Source: Dipylidium caninum (lineage: Eukaryota; Platyhelminthes; Cestoda; Cyclophyllidea; Dipylidiidae). Taken from it: 64,000 bases of DNA. This document shows, in pieces, positions 41,139 through 54,010 of the stretch. The notes below the pieces were generated by a model. It made no database searches. It was not told the origin of the DNA and saw nothing but the letters and a program-made list of their open reading frames with translations. The translations under genes were made by a program, and so were the position numbers. The DNA lies in the NCBI GenBank assembly GCA_017562135.1, contig QEYB01001685.1, forward strand, positions 806,001 through 870,000. Direction: 5' to 3'. Within the stretch, counting starts at the first letter, position 1. Every line of letters starts with the position of its first letter.

Positions 41139-42747
41139 GTGAGTTTATTTTTATTTAGTATTTGACTTCCTGCTCGATTTTCAACAAAAAACATTCTGTT
41201 ACTGAGTCCCTACCAGTAGAGGGGATTAAACACGGAGGCAACGACTTCCTTTGACAAGTGTGCTCACGTAAGTTGATAATTCAGATGTTCCACCGAGAAC
41301 TTTATTTGATGAGTATTAGCATATAATGTTGACAGTCCACCGGTTGCAGGCACACTTATTCGTCTTAGCATTCGTAATTCTCATTTTTCAGAGTCGTAGA
41401 GAATTCATCGCAGCCACAATGTTGTAAGCCGACTCTCAGATAGTGAAATAGAGGAGACAAAATCTTTGTCCACGAGACAGAGTCTTTGGGCATCATAGAA
41501 GACAATTGACAAGGAGATTATTGTAAATAAGTATCGGCACGTTGAGAAACGCAAAGAACTTTAGCTTACTCAACAAGTCACTTAGGTAGCAGAGGCGCAA
41601 AACGCGGGAATACTAACCCGCAGGACGACAAAGAAAGGCTTTCCGGAGCACAGAGATGTTCCTAATCCTGGCACAATTTTGGCATCAGTGGAAACTACTG
41701 GTATAGAGTATTGAAGCGCACATTTGCTGCACATGAGAAACCATTTGTGATCTGCTGCCTCGTAGAACATGAGTCGGTTACTCGTGGCCATCACTTCTAT
41801 TTATTTAAAGGTTCATTTTCGACAACCACTCAGGTTCCATTTTGCAATCTGATAGGCCCATGGGCGGGATTAATGATATCGTTTCTCCGCAGATTATGAA
41901 TTTAAATAATGCCATCAGGCCATGGCATGTTCAATTAGACAAGTTGCACTGCTACTTAGTGTAGCCAGTAATAATGAAAACTAAAACGGATAGTTGTGGA
42001 GGGAAGTAGTTACTTCAAGTCGACCTCTCTGTCGGTGAAACGAGTGTAGATCCGGTAGGGACAAATGATTACCGACAAAATCGAGAGGGCATTATTATCA
42101 AAAGAGCAGTAGCCCCAACTTTGCCATGGAGAATTATCACTACAGAAAAGGCTAGCGTGAATAATACAAGCGGTACCGATGATACCTATTCAACGGGACC
42201 TCGAAAAGGGAAAGCGCATCGGCGGGACATATTTTCACCTTCAAACAGGGTAAAGATAGACGTCCTCATGGATAGTACCTTTTGAGGTTAAAAGCAGTTG
42301 ACACTTAGAGGCGTGGAAGGATATTGGATGTAATCCAGAAGTCAGGAGACCTAATTAAATAGGATAAAGTACGCGAGCGCGGAAATCTCACCACCACTGC
42401 ACAATTTAAAAGTTAATACCGAGAAAATATAGTGCATGAAGTACTTTGTTTAATTAATGTACTCGGTCATCATTTCCCTACAAATTCTACGCCACTCATA
42501 AACTTCGAAAAAGAGGTCACTAAAGGAGCTTGGCATTTGGTCATGGGGTTTCACCAAATACAAACGTGTCTGTAATTTGACAATGTAGCTGCCATAAAAC
42601 CAAACTTCACCTAAAGACAATTAGCGCTACAAACAACACCTGCCAATATAGAAATTAAGCCGCAAAATGCAACGTTTTCTATTAAAGATTGCCATTAAAC
42701 ACAGTAAGTAAAAATAAATGTGTTAACGTAAATGGCAGGTATGAGAT
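41139..42747. other. Intergenic region, no gene recognised
   Basis: AT-rich spacer that should include the 3' UTR of the minus-strand PQBP1 gene at its right end. No clear polyadenylation signal was identified. Confidence 0.5.
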
Positions 42748-44411
42748 TTAGTTCTGGCGTTGCCTGGCATTCGCTCGAAGTACATCACCAGGACTGGGAT
42801 ACGGCCGCTGTTGGAAGAGCGGTCCAGAGGCAGTCACGTCAGCACCGGTCTTGGCCGAGGGTGCCGATCCTGAAACACCCTCCAAACCTGCTGTCCATCC
42901 GCCCCTTGGAACATCCGAGTAAGCAGCAGGATCCATCGGATCCAGGGGCTCATCGCCTACGCCACCACCACTGCGTCGACGTTTGTCAACTAGCCAGAAT
43001 CAAAAAACACTCCATACGTAAGTGCTATAGGGATAACCAGAGACAACTATTTATATCTGGTAGAATATCATCAAGTACACAAGATAAGAGTAGACTATTC
43101 ATGTTTTCATAGAAGTTAATGTAAGTATACCAATACACAGTAGCACTGGCTTCATGCACACACTGCCGTACTAGTGTTAAGCCAATTTACACAGAAATAT
43201 GGTAAATATTACGAATACATCACAGCAGTTCTAAGGAACCATTACGATGAAACAAAACCCAGTCCATGCGTTAAAAGTTTAGAGTTAAGTGTCGACTTCT
43301 TTACTCCTAATAAAATGCGTCCATAAGACGGTTTACTGCTCCGTCCAGTAGAAATTTAAATTATCAATAGGATAATGCAACTATATCTACAGGAGTCTAA
43401 CCTCTTATGATAAAACAGTAATCGAAAAAGTAAAGTAAAAAAGAAAAAAAGAACATTGAAAAGTTAGACTCACATTTCGGAGCTCGCCTGACGCTGTTTC
43501 CAAAGCGAGCATGGGATGGAGGCGGAGCCGAAGGTGGCGCCATAATATTCGTGAGCAACGGGTGCTGCGAATTTGAATGAGGCGGTGGTGGAGGCGGGGT
43601 GGGAGAGCGTGAGTATTCCCCTTTTCCCTCTCTCTCCACATTTCCTTTGTCGCTTCCTACCGCCTCTGATCCAGTACCTGCCAGTGCAGCTGCCGACGCC
43701 GCCGCAGCTGCTGCTTTCGCAGCCAACGTCTGAGCTTTCAAGACACCGGCTGATTTGGTGACAATCGCCCTAGGGTGCAGGGGAGAAAGCCAACAGACCT
43801 CGTCGGTCACCGTATTCCAATAGTAGAACCGACTGGTTACGGGGTCACCCACTTCGAGCCAGTGGCTCGGGAGCGGATAGCGACGGAGCATTCGATCGCG
43901 TAGTCGACCCATACGCTGGTCGCTGGTTCTGAAGGTTCGTCGACCGTAGCGCTCAAAGCAATATACAGTACACTCGTGATAAGGATTGCTGAGATTAGGG
44001 CACGCGGCGATTTCATGAATTAGGGTTCCGTTTTCGATTATAGGGACGGGACTAATGCCTTTGAGGGCGTCAGGAATTAGGCCAGAGCCTTCCGTATCGT
44101 AGTTCTCGACGAAGACCTCCTCTACAAACGGGAAAATGGTAAAAATATGCAAAGCGCATTACAAAACATTATAAATGGATACAATTGCGTACCACGTAAG
44201 AAAATATGCGTTTTATGTGCGCGATGAACTTGGATGACATGAGGTATTGACGGGATTATTAACAAGGGGAAAACACATGCGGATAAGATTTAACTCATAC
44301 AAATAATGTTCGATCATAGCGCGAAGCAAAAGAAAAATGACCTTCGCTCTTGGCCTTGTCCAAAAGACCTCTTTTTGCCAGACGGGCTGCCAGGGCAGGT
44401 GGTAAAGGCAT
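42748..44411 (-). CDS. PQBP1: Polyglutamine-binding protein 1 homologue (WW-domain splicing factor)
   Basis: Nuclear splicing-associated protein that binds the U5 protein DIM1/TXNL4A through its C-terminus. Three exons on the minus strand: 44411-44342, 44121-43474 and 42989-42748, phases 1 and 1, 319 residues. The N-terminus [17 protein letters not shown] matches the conserved PQBP1 start and fixes the ATG. The WW domain is at about 105-140 ([27 protein letters not shown]). The C-terminus carries the signature [16 protein letters not shown] and [20 protein letters not shown]. The Arg/Asp-rich polar repeats of the human protein are absent; instead there is an alanine tract (about 155-170) and a proline run. 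An extra cysteine-containing segment ([15 protein letters not shown]) precedes the WW domain. The first donor is GTCATT, weaker than usual but required by the phase. Divergent from the AKR gene. Confidence 0.95.
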
Positions 44412-45096
44412 CGTCCGGCGTTGGCAGTGTAACTGGCTCAAATAGCGCTCGGCGAATAGAGAGAAAGTCAAAGTGGTAGGCGTAGTTAATTAAAAAAATT
44501 CGAGATAGCAACTTCAATATGACACTTGAGTTAAACACAATATCGAATGTAGAAAAAAACGCACCACGGACGTGCGGTTAAGTATTGGAACAAAAGGGCT
44601 ATCTCCAGATAACTTTACACACCATCCCCGTGGAGCTGATAAAATGCATGAGTAAACAATTGCACAAAACTTGGGGTGGAAATAATATACAGTGACAAAC
44701 AAAAGAAAACATATAAATATTAATTTCTCTCAAATTCACGAAAAGCATTGATACACTTCTGAGCAGTACGCAAAATTACTCTGCTAAATGAAATGGTGAT
44801 CGGTTGATGAATTTCATCGGGCAGAGTTGCCGGAATTCTTGTATGACTTTGTTTGCTAAGCGCAACTAGCGGATATTGGAGGTATCAAGCTGCAAGGTCA
44901 TCACTGGTGCAAAGCAGCGCTTTGGTGGGTACTTATATGTCTTTAAGAAGTTTGCGGGTTTTTCACAGACAAACTTGCCACATTCGATTTGTGCTTTCCT
45001 CTTGAATGCCAATGTTTTAAAAAATATAATGCATGCACTCTGCACTAAGTTTACCTACAACACTGGTGACTTTAATTTCTGTATGCATCCCACCAG
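44412..45096. promoter_or_regulatory. Intergenic region between divergent PQBP1 and AKR genes
   Basis: 685 bases separate the two start codons, so both promoters should lie here. No TATA box at a convincing position; several AT-rich tracts. Confidence 0.4.
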
Positions 45097-47556
45097 ATGT
45101 CTATCTTCATGCAACACTTGGATCTCTCAAATGGGTACAAAATCCCTATCGTTGGGCTGGGAACATTTAAGGTAGCCTATCATGATATCCATTAACAAGT
45201 GCCACTCATGCAACAAGGAAACCTGCCTGAAGTCATGGTTTTATTTGAACAGGTTTCCGACGAAACTGCGCAACGATCGGTAAATGTCGCCCTCGATGCT
45301 GGCTATAGACACATTGACACAGCATTCATCTATTCTAACGAGGCTCAACTCGGCGCCGCACTAAAGGCCAAAATGGAGGAGAGTGGGATTGCGAGAGAGG
45401 AACTCTTTATCACCACCAAGGTAAATGGGAAGGACAGCAACGTAGATGTAAAAGCATGGAATGATGATAGGATTAAAGATAAAAGAATATTGACTGCGGA
45501 TTTGATCGTGAAGAAGCACAAACTCCTACTTAGGTGTGTAGGCTCAAGAATCAAATGTTTATTAGTGGAGATGAGTCACACAGAGTGAGAGTATTGTGGT
45601 TAGGAGACTCGAAATGGGGACGCATTGCGCCAATAAGGCTGCGGGATTTACGGGACGGTAGTGGGAGTAGCTGGAATGAAGAAGGAGACTCAGTGGACGA
45701 GTGGCACTCCATTTGCATATTTATGCAGCTTTGGAATACAGACCACCATCCGAAGGACGTGAGAGCGGCATGTGAGGCGAGTCTACAGAGACTCAACTGG
45801 ACTATGTGGACCTCTACCATGTGCATTGGCCTGTGTCTCTTCCGGTAGGTGGAGCACCATTTCCTTCTTCCCTCCTGCATGTCGTAATATGTCAATGTGC
45901 CACGTTTTGCCGCCCTGATAAACTCAATGGGTAATGCCTGTTGAAATTGCATCATTACCGGTAGGCTCGAGTCTTGTTCCGTTTCTATTTCTTGTACTAG
46001 CTTAATGCCATAGTCCTTGCAATAAGTGCAATCAATATCGGGCATCGGAGAAAGGGTTTCGACCCATGGTGGGATACATTTATCACGCGGATTTCTTTGG
46101 CAATTTATTCGCCTGACGAATAAAGCACAAAGTATCTAGTGAAATTTCGTTTATGAAATGTAGCGCGAGGGCGAACCGCGTGATCCCTCCACATTGGAGG
46201 AAACGTGGAAGGCGATGGAAGCCCTGGTGGACGCTGGACTCGTGCGCAGCCTGGGTCTGTCGAACTTCAATCGAGTCCAAATTGACCGCATCATGGCTGC
46301 GGCACGGATTAAACCGACGGTGCTACAAGTGGAGGCCTCGATTGTTTATTTAAACGAGAAACTGATCAATTACGCGAAATCGGTGGGCTTGCAAGTTACT
46401 GCATATGCTCCTTTTGGTTCCCCAGGCACCTCAAGGTGAGGGTATTTGGTTGTTGCTTGAAGGGGGTAGCAGACTATTTCTCAGACGCAGTAATCTCTGC
46501 TCAAAGGGACCTAAGCGAAGAATTTTTTCTCGTAGTAACAGCGCTAGCATTATTTCTTCCTTCTAATTTTCCGCCACTCTTAATTAAAGTCTACGAGTAG
46601 GGCGGGCATCACTTTGGTTCGCTTATTAGTTCTCTGTACTCGAACACTGAGACGACTGCGTAACGCATTGCACCTTGGCTTCCTAAGACATGGGCAACTA
46701 AATGACTTGACTTCCCTCTTTCCCCTTTGTTCTGTGCGTACCCTGCACTGTTGGTTCAAATCACTTAATTTAACAAATTGCATGTGGAGTAACGCTGTCA
46801 TTAATGTTTTCCGTTCTATTTCGACGGTCGATATACATGTCGCCCGATTGTGGTTACCAGGATGTGGTTGTTTCTCCCTGGAGTAGGTTCGCGGGAACGC
46901 AACCGAAAACGTGGAGAACAAATCGTGGGTTAGGATGTAATTAGTCAAGAAGCCAATTGATGGAGGGAGGTAGGGTGGGGATGAGTGGGAGGTTGACAGC
47001 ATCAAAACGCTTTCCATCTCATCATCGAGGGAGCCTGGTTGGAGAACGGTGGAGCATTTACAGACGAGACTATTTTACTAAAATGCATCTCCATTTGACT
47101 TTCAACAAGTGACCTCGCAAATCCCTTGGATATTCCATGCGTTGTTGAGATAGCACGAGACCACGACAAAACTCCTGCACAGGTCCTCGTCCGCCACGCT
47201 ATCCAACGCGGCCTTACTGTCATCCCCAAGAGTGGAACGCCTCAACGAATTCGCGAGAACATCAATGTACGTTCTACTACCTCTTTTCACTTCTCATAAT
47301 TCTGCCAATCTGTTTTTTCGCCAACTGTGTTTGATGTAACCCTGCAGGTCTTCGATTTCGAGCTGTCCGCGGGTGAAATGGCAAGGCTGAACAATGCAGA
47401 GCCGAAGCAGTGCCGACGGTTTGGCCTGAAGGCGTGAGTTTAGGCTTTCTGTTAGAATCGCTTTGCTGACGATGTTTGAATTTGTGGACAGCGTGGTCCT
47501 CGTTAGATTACAGGTGGGCTGCTCTACCGGAGTATCCGTTCCACGACGAGTTTTGA
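45097..47556 (+). CDS. Aldo-keto reductase (AKR superfamily)
   Basis: NADPH-dependent cytosolic reductase of aldehydes and ketones, (alpha/beta)8 barrel. Seven exons: 45097-45171, 45253-45420, 45729-45844, 46164-46435, 47110-47266, 47348-47433 and 47514-47556. Summed length is 917; one base missing in exon 3 gives 306 codons, 305 residues, normal for the family. Start MSIFMQHLDLSNGYKIPIVG leads into GLGTFK. The catalytic tetrad is complete: Asp47 (HIDTA), Tyr52 (FIYSNE), Lys81 (ITTK) and His114 (HVHWP), with the same spacing as aldose reductase. Cofactor motifs GLSNFN and IPKSGTPQRIREN are present, and the C-terminus EYPFHDEF is typical. Odd points: the frame breaks near 45795, and the usual Q-x-E-x-HPY motif after strand 6 reads QVEASIVYLNE. 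Specific substrate and subfamily cannot be called. Confidence 0.95.
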
Positions 47557-49098
47557 GGTGTCCAACTGGCCATTTGGACGACAGGTCTCAGGATCACTCC
47601 ATCTTCGATACGAGCCATAAAGTGATTGTCAGAGCTGCTTAACTCATCCTTTGCTTGAATGTTGTTAAACCAATGAAAGTGTCAATTTTGTTGACTCGAG
47701 CCGCATGCGGGACGTGCACACATTATAAAAAGAGCATGGCGTGCGACTTGGGACTGCCGATTCAGAAACAAATTGACAGTGAACGAGGATTAAGTGTTCG
47801 TGTTGAGAACGGCTGACGATCACCTGATTGCCACCAGACAAAGGTTTAGGGTAGCGAGCAAGTAGCGCCTTACTTCAATGCGACTTTTCGGAAGCAAAGT
47901 GGTAGGCGGCGCTTGAGCGGACACACTGGCCGACAAAGTTGGAATTGAGTGATATTGATATCAACTTCGATGTTTCGGGTAAGGGTTGTAGGAGCGCGCC
48001 TTTAGAGAAGAGCCTTTGCCTTAACAGCTCCCTCTCACAAGCACTCACATCCATTTGCGTCGTGTGTACTGACCATGGCAAATCACAACTGCCACGGTTT
48101 AATGCCACGACAAAGTCGTCGACTCAGGAGCGGATCACAGGGATGTGCGAGAGGGACAAATTTCAATGTGATACGGACACATAAGACGTACCGGAGCTCA
48201 CAAAACAGGGGGCCGATTTATGGTTTAAACCGGTTGCAAAAGTGGACGAAAGCATGGGCTATAAGTGGTCGAGGTGTTAATGAGGCAACAAGACGGAATA
48301 ACGCAAACCAAATGGTCTGACTCGTGTTTTTGGCTCAAACCCGTGATCTAGGAAGACGATAACCAGCACCAGGGGAGGGCGCGTGCTGCCAAATCCGTCG
48401 ACCAGTAGTTATTGGATCTAGCGATGCGTATGCGTATGGAGCGGATTTTCACCTTGAGGTCAGTGACAGCGACAGCGAGGACGAGATACCACTCAAAGTT
48501 GCCACGCGGTTTCTGGTCGATCGGAACGGCGAAGGGTAAACTAGAACACGGCACATACCCATGGACTACTGTTAGCGTAGTCCGAGGGGTGCTCGACCTT
48601 GCCTGACTTGTTATCACAGTGCATGTTTAGGTTGTCGTGCGGCGGTCGGTGTCTCGCTCAATGCTTGATGGAAGTGCGTCAGGCACGTAACGGAGACACT
48701 AGGAAACAATTCATGAGTGAAATCACCACTAGGTGACTGAGTTTGACCTCACCATGGCGGATGATGGAAACTCAATATTTGGACAAATATGAATGGCCAG
48801 ACTTTTCTGGAAGTTTTCCTCAGATAGGTGACGAGCACATTGTTTTTAATACTCGCCTCGAGACGTCACTCGTTAATGATCAGTGAAAACAAATAATAGG
48901 GGAAACATACTACTTAAAAGGAGTACGAAATTAAAGCACCCCCAATGACATAATATTAATTAAAATATTCTGGTCAACGAAAATATTATTTTATAAATGG
49001 ACGCAACTCACTTACCAAGGTAGCCAGACAAAAATGTACACGGTGAATCGGAAAATAGGAGGCGAAAGACAAGAAGTGGAGGAAAGGAAGAAAGAGAA
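47557..49098. other. Intergenic region between AKR and ABCF1 3' ends, no gene recognised
   Basis: The two genes converge here. Only short frames on both strands; no recognised domain, no clear AATAAA on either side. Confidence 0.5.
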
Positions 49099-52000
49099 TT
49101 ATTCCAGACACCCAGCAGCCGCAGCCACTTTGCTTGGATTGGCCAATTCTTCGCCCAAGGCCAATAGGATTTCTCGTCTGTAGTCGTCAAATTCTCCATC
49201 AATTTCAACGATGTTTTGGTCCTCAATAATCCATAGAATACACTCAGTGTCACGAATTAGACGCTCGTCGTGACTCACTATAATTACTCCTCCTTCAAAT
49301 TCGTTAATGGCTTCTGCCAGTGCGTCTATCGACTCAATGTCAAGGTTGTTGGTAGGTTCGTCGAGGATGAGAATGTCCGGCGCGCATCTGGAGAGCTCTG
49401 CAAAAGCAACGCGAGCTTTTTGGCCACCAGAAAGGTCAGCGTTTGGAATCGTGTGCGCATGGCTCTCCAAACCAAATTTGCCCAAAGTGCTTCGTGCCTC
49501 CTAAAACAATGCTTATTGTTACCATGACAAATAAATTAGTAAATGCCATTATTTAGAAGGTATGTGTTAACCTGATAAGGAAGGTTAAACAACCGCATAA
49601 GGTACTCCGCGGGACTTTCAGCGAGATTTAAGTGATCTGCGGAATGCTGATCGTACTTCCCGATCCTTGCACGATGGTTAATCCTTCGTTCGCCCTCTAT
49701 CGGCGTGAGTTCCCCAGTTAGCAGTTTAATAAATGTCGATTTTCCAACACCGTTTGGGCCAACAATTGCGATACGGGTGGATAAGTCTATGCCGAAGTCT
49801 ACACTCTTGAAAAGAGGTTTCTGATTCGGGTATGCAAAAGTGCAGTTGAAAAGACCCAGGACAGGAGGATTGAGAGGAGGAGGATTAGGAAAGTGAAACT
49901 GAAAAATAACATTTGTAAGGCATCACCGCATCATCTAATTACGAGAGTACAATAAAGACTAACCTTAACAACATAGTCCTTTGGTTTTGTAATCAACTGT
50001 TTTACATCAGCAGCGCCTCCCTCAGTCCCACTATTTTGGGTATTCTTTGACTTCGCCTGCTTACGCGTAAGAGTTTCACGCTGCTTCTTTGCTTGAGCCT
50101 GCTTTGTGCTCATCCCAGATTGTTTCAACTCCTTCAAACGCCTTTCTTGCTTTTCATACTCCTTCATCTGTTCGCGTCGTCTTTGAGCTAACATAGTCTT
50201 GAAACGATCTAACACAAGGTAGAAATTTACAGGGTTTTAAGAATAAACGATTTGCATGTAAAGGGCAAGTTAATACCATAGTTTCCACGGTAGTAGAAAA
50301 GTTTTTGTTGGTCCAGGTGAATAATATCTGTGCAGACATTATCCAAGAACGACTGGTCATGAGAAACGACTAAAAGCGTTTTTTTCCAGCTTTGAAGGTA
50401 ACTACAACACAAAAGTAAAGGCACGATATTTTTTTTAATAAAAAAATAAAAGGGCTCCAGTTAAATTACTTATCGAGCCAGATAACAGCGTTAAGATCCA
50501 AATGATTAGTAGGTTCGTCTAGAAGTAGAAATGTGGGTTCGAGGAAAAGAGCCCGCGCCAAACTGACACGCATCCTCCAGCCTCCTGAAAGATCTTTCGT
50601 GGGTTTTTCCATCATAGTAGGGGTGAATCCAAGGCCAGCCAAGATACGACGAGCCTTACCTTCGGCAGCATCTGCCTTGATGGCCACCAATTCCTCATGG
50701 ACCTAGGAGCCCGAAGATCATTTACTCAACCCAATTCAGTAGAAAAATCATAAAGCTCGAATAGTGTGATATACCTCATTGTAACGATCCAGGGTTTCAG
50801 GGTCGTGCGACGTTTCAACCTTTTCTTTCAGGACCTCTAATTCATGCATTAAAGCGAGACGCTTCTTATCAGAGTTGAGAACCACTTTGACTGAAGGGGT
50901 GTCGTCAGCAATGACCTCTATGGAAAGGCAAAAAATGAAGTCAGAACTCGGTTATCCTAGAAAAGAAGTAATTAGGCAACGACAGAAAAGAACGTACCCT
51001 GCTCACAGAGAAGTATGTCAATGTTGGAAGGAATTGCGAGTTTTCGTTCGGCGATGTGACGCAGGAGAGTAGTCTTTCCGTGACTGCAAGGGTTAAAAAA
51101 AAACCAACGAACTGGATCCAGACAGCCAATTGTTGCAAGCGGATGTCCAGTTTTTACTATAGTTATCGAACTTTTTTCTACCATCGAGACATATTTTTAG
51201 CCGAAATTTACAGAAAAGTAAACGATTAGAAACAGACAAACTTTGACTTCAAATGGTGGAAGTAGGTAAACTCCTCATAAGAACGCCCAAAATGGAACCC
51301 GACAGTGAAGTCCGAGTTAAATCAAACCGTTTATAATACGAAACATTGCATTCATGAAGGCATGAATTAAGTTTGCGATTTATCAAAACTATCACGACGA
51401 TAAAAGCTTTCAGGAATGTCCGAAATTATTAAAATGAAAGGAGATATCAATTGCATAAAATGACCCGTCACTATTATTTATATCTCAACATTCTGATATC
51501 TATAAAAGTAATTAGACTAAATATTAAACTAAAATAAGTACCCGTTAGGACCACAGAGGCCGTAACGACGACCATGAGTGATTTGTAATGAAGCATTGAT
51601 AAAGAGATCTTTCCCCTTAGCTGAGAGCGAAAAGCCTTCAACCTTGATGTCCAACTGGTTCTCATTCACAACCGTCTTGCCAGTTGCCTGTGCAACAAAC
51701 AAAAATTAACGATTTTGAAAATGAGTACTATTAAATACATAGTTTGAGAAAATGTCATTAACTATACGAAGCAAATAAACCTAGACCAGAATAAAATGAC
51801 AATTTTATTTACATTGATATCACCAAATAGATGATTACATTTCATTGGAAGTAAGGTTGAGGCGTTAGTGGAGAAGTAATCACGAATCGAAGGTAATAAA
51901 ACTAAGAAATATTGTTGATATATAATTCAGATAAACAAGGAAACAATAAACAAAAACAACGTTTTGTAACTACTTTCCGGAGGTGAAAGACCACTGTAAT

Positions 52001-53594
52001 TTGGGATTGAAATACAAAATCGCTAAGCATTCCCGTTTGGCAACTATAAAAAGCGAACGAAGCACTATAAAGGCAGAAACAGGCTGGAGCTAATAGGTGG
52101 AAGATACCAATATGGCTCTAAAGTAGTCTCTGAGGATATAATAATAATAAATGAAGTTGAAATGAAAAGTATGAGCAAAACTTGATTTGCGAGAGAAACG
52201 AGGTAAATAGAAACTAATCATGGGAACGCGCCATCTAAAAATAAAATGGAGGCATAGACCAAATGTTTGTACAAGGGAAATCAGTTTAAGTGAAATACCT
52301 TAAAATAAAGAGCTATACCGAAAAACGTATAAAATAACAAATAAGAGTAAGGAAATGACTACAAACTTGTGCGAGTGCGAAATTATCAAGCGTGCCTGCG
52401 TTGGCTACAGCAATCTCTTTAGCAGCGGCCACCATTTTGGCAAATTCTTCACGTTTCTTCTGTTTCTTCATCTCCTTCCTTGACATCTTCGGTGACTGCT
52501 TTGGTGGAGCTCCTGAGATTTCTTCGGGAAACCTTCGCGATTCCTTCCTCCCTCACTGCGTCAGACTCAAGCATTCCTTCAACGTCTTTCGCTTCAACTT
52601 CAAACTCCAGAGACTCAGTCTCTTGACGGCCACTTTCTTTTTCCAATGATTCCTGCTCAGCCTCAACTTCAGCAGAAATCTCCTGATCAGATTCAAATTT
52701 ATCATCTTCTGCTTCTAAAAGGGCCTCAAATCCCTTATATCTTCTATTGCTATCTTTCTTTGCTTTTATCTGATTCAATGCCAACTGGGAATGAGATTCG
52801 GGCATCTCAACTTCTTGCTCCTCTATTGCTCCCGAACGAGATCCAAATTTTGTATTTTGTTTCCCTTTCTTTTTTGGATAGTATCCATCGTCATACCCCT
52901 CCGCGCCTCTGATATCATCATTGAGTCCTACCTCTTGGAGCTTTTCTGCCAATTTCTTTTCCTCTTCTTCTGAGTCCCCCCAGTCATCACCTCGTTGGCC
53001 TTTCTTACCTTTTTTTGTACTCTTCTTTTTGGCACCTTTTTGTTGCTGCTGTAGTTGTGTATCGCGTTCTCCCCCACCGCGACCAGCCTTTCTCTTTTTC
53101 TTATAGAAATCCTCATCTAAATCATGATCGGGGTCGCGTTCGTCCATTTCAAATCCGATTTGACTTGAGCCAGAGGTGTGATCAACTCGAACATTATTGA
53201 CGTCATTTTCCTCCATGCCCTTTCCCTTTTTTTTCCCACTGCTTCTGGCGGCCTTTGCTGAAAACTCATTCTCGACATTTGTAGTTGGTTGTTCAACAGT
53301 ACTGATATCATTTTCATGGTCGTAGCGCTTACGATCCTTTTTATTCTTCTCCGTTCCCAACTTTTTTGTCTCACTGGTACCGATAGAAAGTTGACTACCT
53401 TCTTCTTCAGATCCATACTCATTCCGACCCGGTTGAGGCCTTTTCTTGTCCTTGCGTTTCTCAGCGACCTGCCTGGTTTTCCCATCCTTTCTTTTTGGCC
53501 CCTCCTTTTCAGACGCTTTGTCTCGCTTCAATTTGGAAGAAGGGTCATCTTCTTCTGCATCACTGGCATTACGACGATTCCGCTTGGGAGGCAT
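49099..53594 (-). CDS. ABCF1: ABC-F family ATPase ABCF1 (translation initiation/ribosome-associated)
   Basis: Soluble twin-ATPase protein; the human orthologue binds eIF2 and ribosomes and promotes translation. Ten exons on the minus strand: 53594-52557, 52498-52367, 51687-51542, 51083-50998, 50917-50775, 50702-50470, 50401-50277, 50208-49964, 49898-49572 and 49500-49099. They sum to 2877 bases, 958 residues, all phases consistent. Residues 1 to about 350 are a Lys/Glu-rich low-complexity arm. Cassette 1: Walker A GPNGHGKT (about 436), signature [13 protein letters not shown], Walker [13 protein letters not shown]-loop VVSHDQ. A charged linker ([14 protein letters not shown]) follows. Cassette 2: Walker A GPNGVGKS (about 763), signature [12 protein letters not shown], Walker [13 protein letters not shown]-loop VSHDERL. 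No membrane segments. The start is MPPKRNRRN; a TTG-initiated extension upstream is rejected. Divergent from SF3B2. Confidence 0.96.
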
Positions 53595-54010
53595 CACGCC
53601 CGGTGGCAAAACAGGCTGCGACGCAGAGCACGCCTCCCGGCCCTAGACATAAAGTGCGCCAACCAATTAAATTTGAGTATAGGGGAATTCCAATTTCTAA
53701 GATATTCCTTGCATCCCAAAATGTCAGAAGGCTAGTGCAAAGCCGCCGTAATAATAATAATTGCTAATGAGATTAATATTTATTTGATGTTTGCTTGTGA
53801 GCACACACAGTAAGGACTCAAATAGAACTTTACGATAATTTTAATATTAGTCGCGCATTAAATAACACATGACCATATAATTGGTTTAGTATTTATGTGT
53901 AAGGGTTCCGAGATTGCTCTGCATTACAAATTCTAAGTAATCAGCACATATTTAGCCCTTGCGGCTTATTGGATAATCAAATGCTATACCGCCTTCTTAT
54001 GTAGATCAAA
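53595..54010. promoter_or_regulatory. Compact bidirectional region between ABCF1 and SF3B2
   Basis: Only 416 bases separate the two start codons on opposite strands, so both genes are probably driven from here. There is no TATA box at a suitable place for either, as expected for housekeeping genes. Confidence 0.55.

Noticed and set aside
45421..45728. Read-through of AKR exon 2 into the intron
   Set aside because: The donor after ITTK and the conserved LWNTDHHPKD at 45729 show the intron is real; the read-through has no AKR similarity.
46745..46775. GGTTCAAATC resembling a tRNA T-loop
   Set aside because: The flanking bases do not form a T-stem and no anticodon or acceptor arm is present. 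Similar isolated T-loop-like words at about 31060 and 32710 failed in the same way.
53595..53609. Extension of ABCF1 upstream by a TTG start
   Set aside because: A eukaryotic gene would use the ATG at 53594, and the MPPKRNRRN start fits the orthologue's basic N-terminus.
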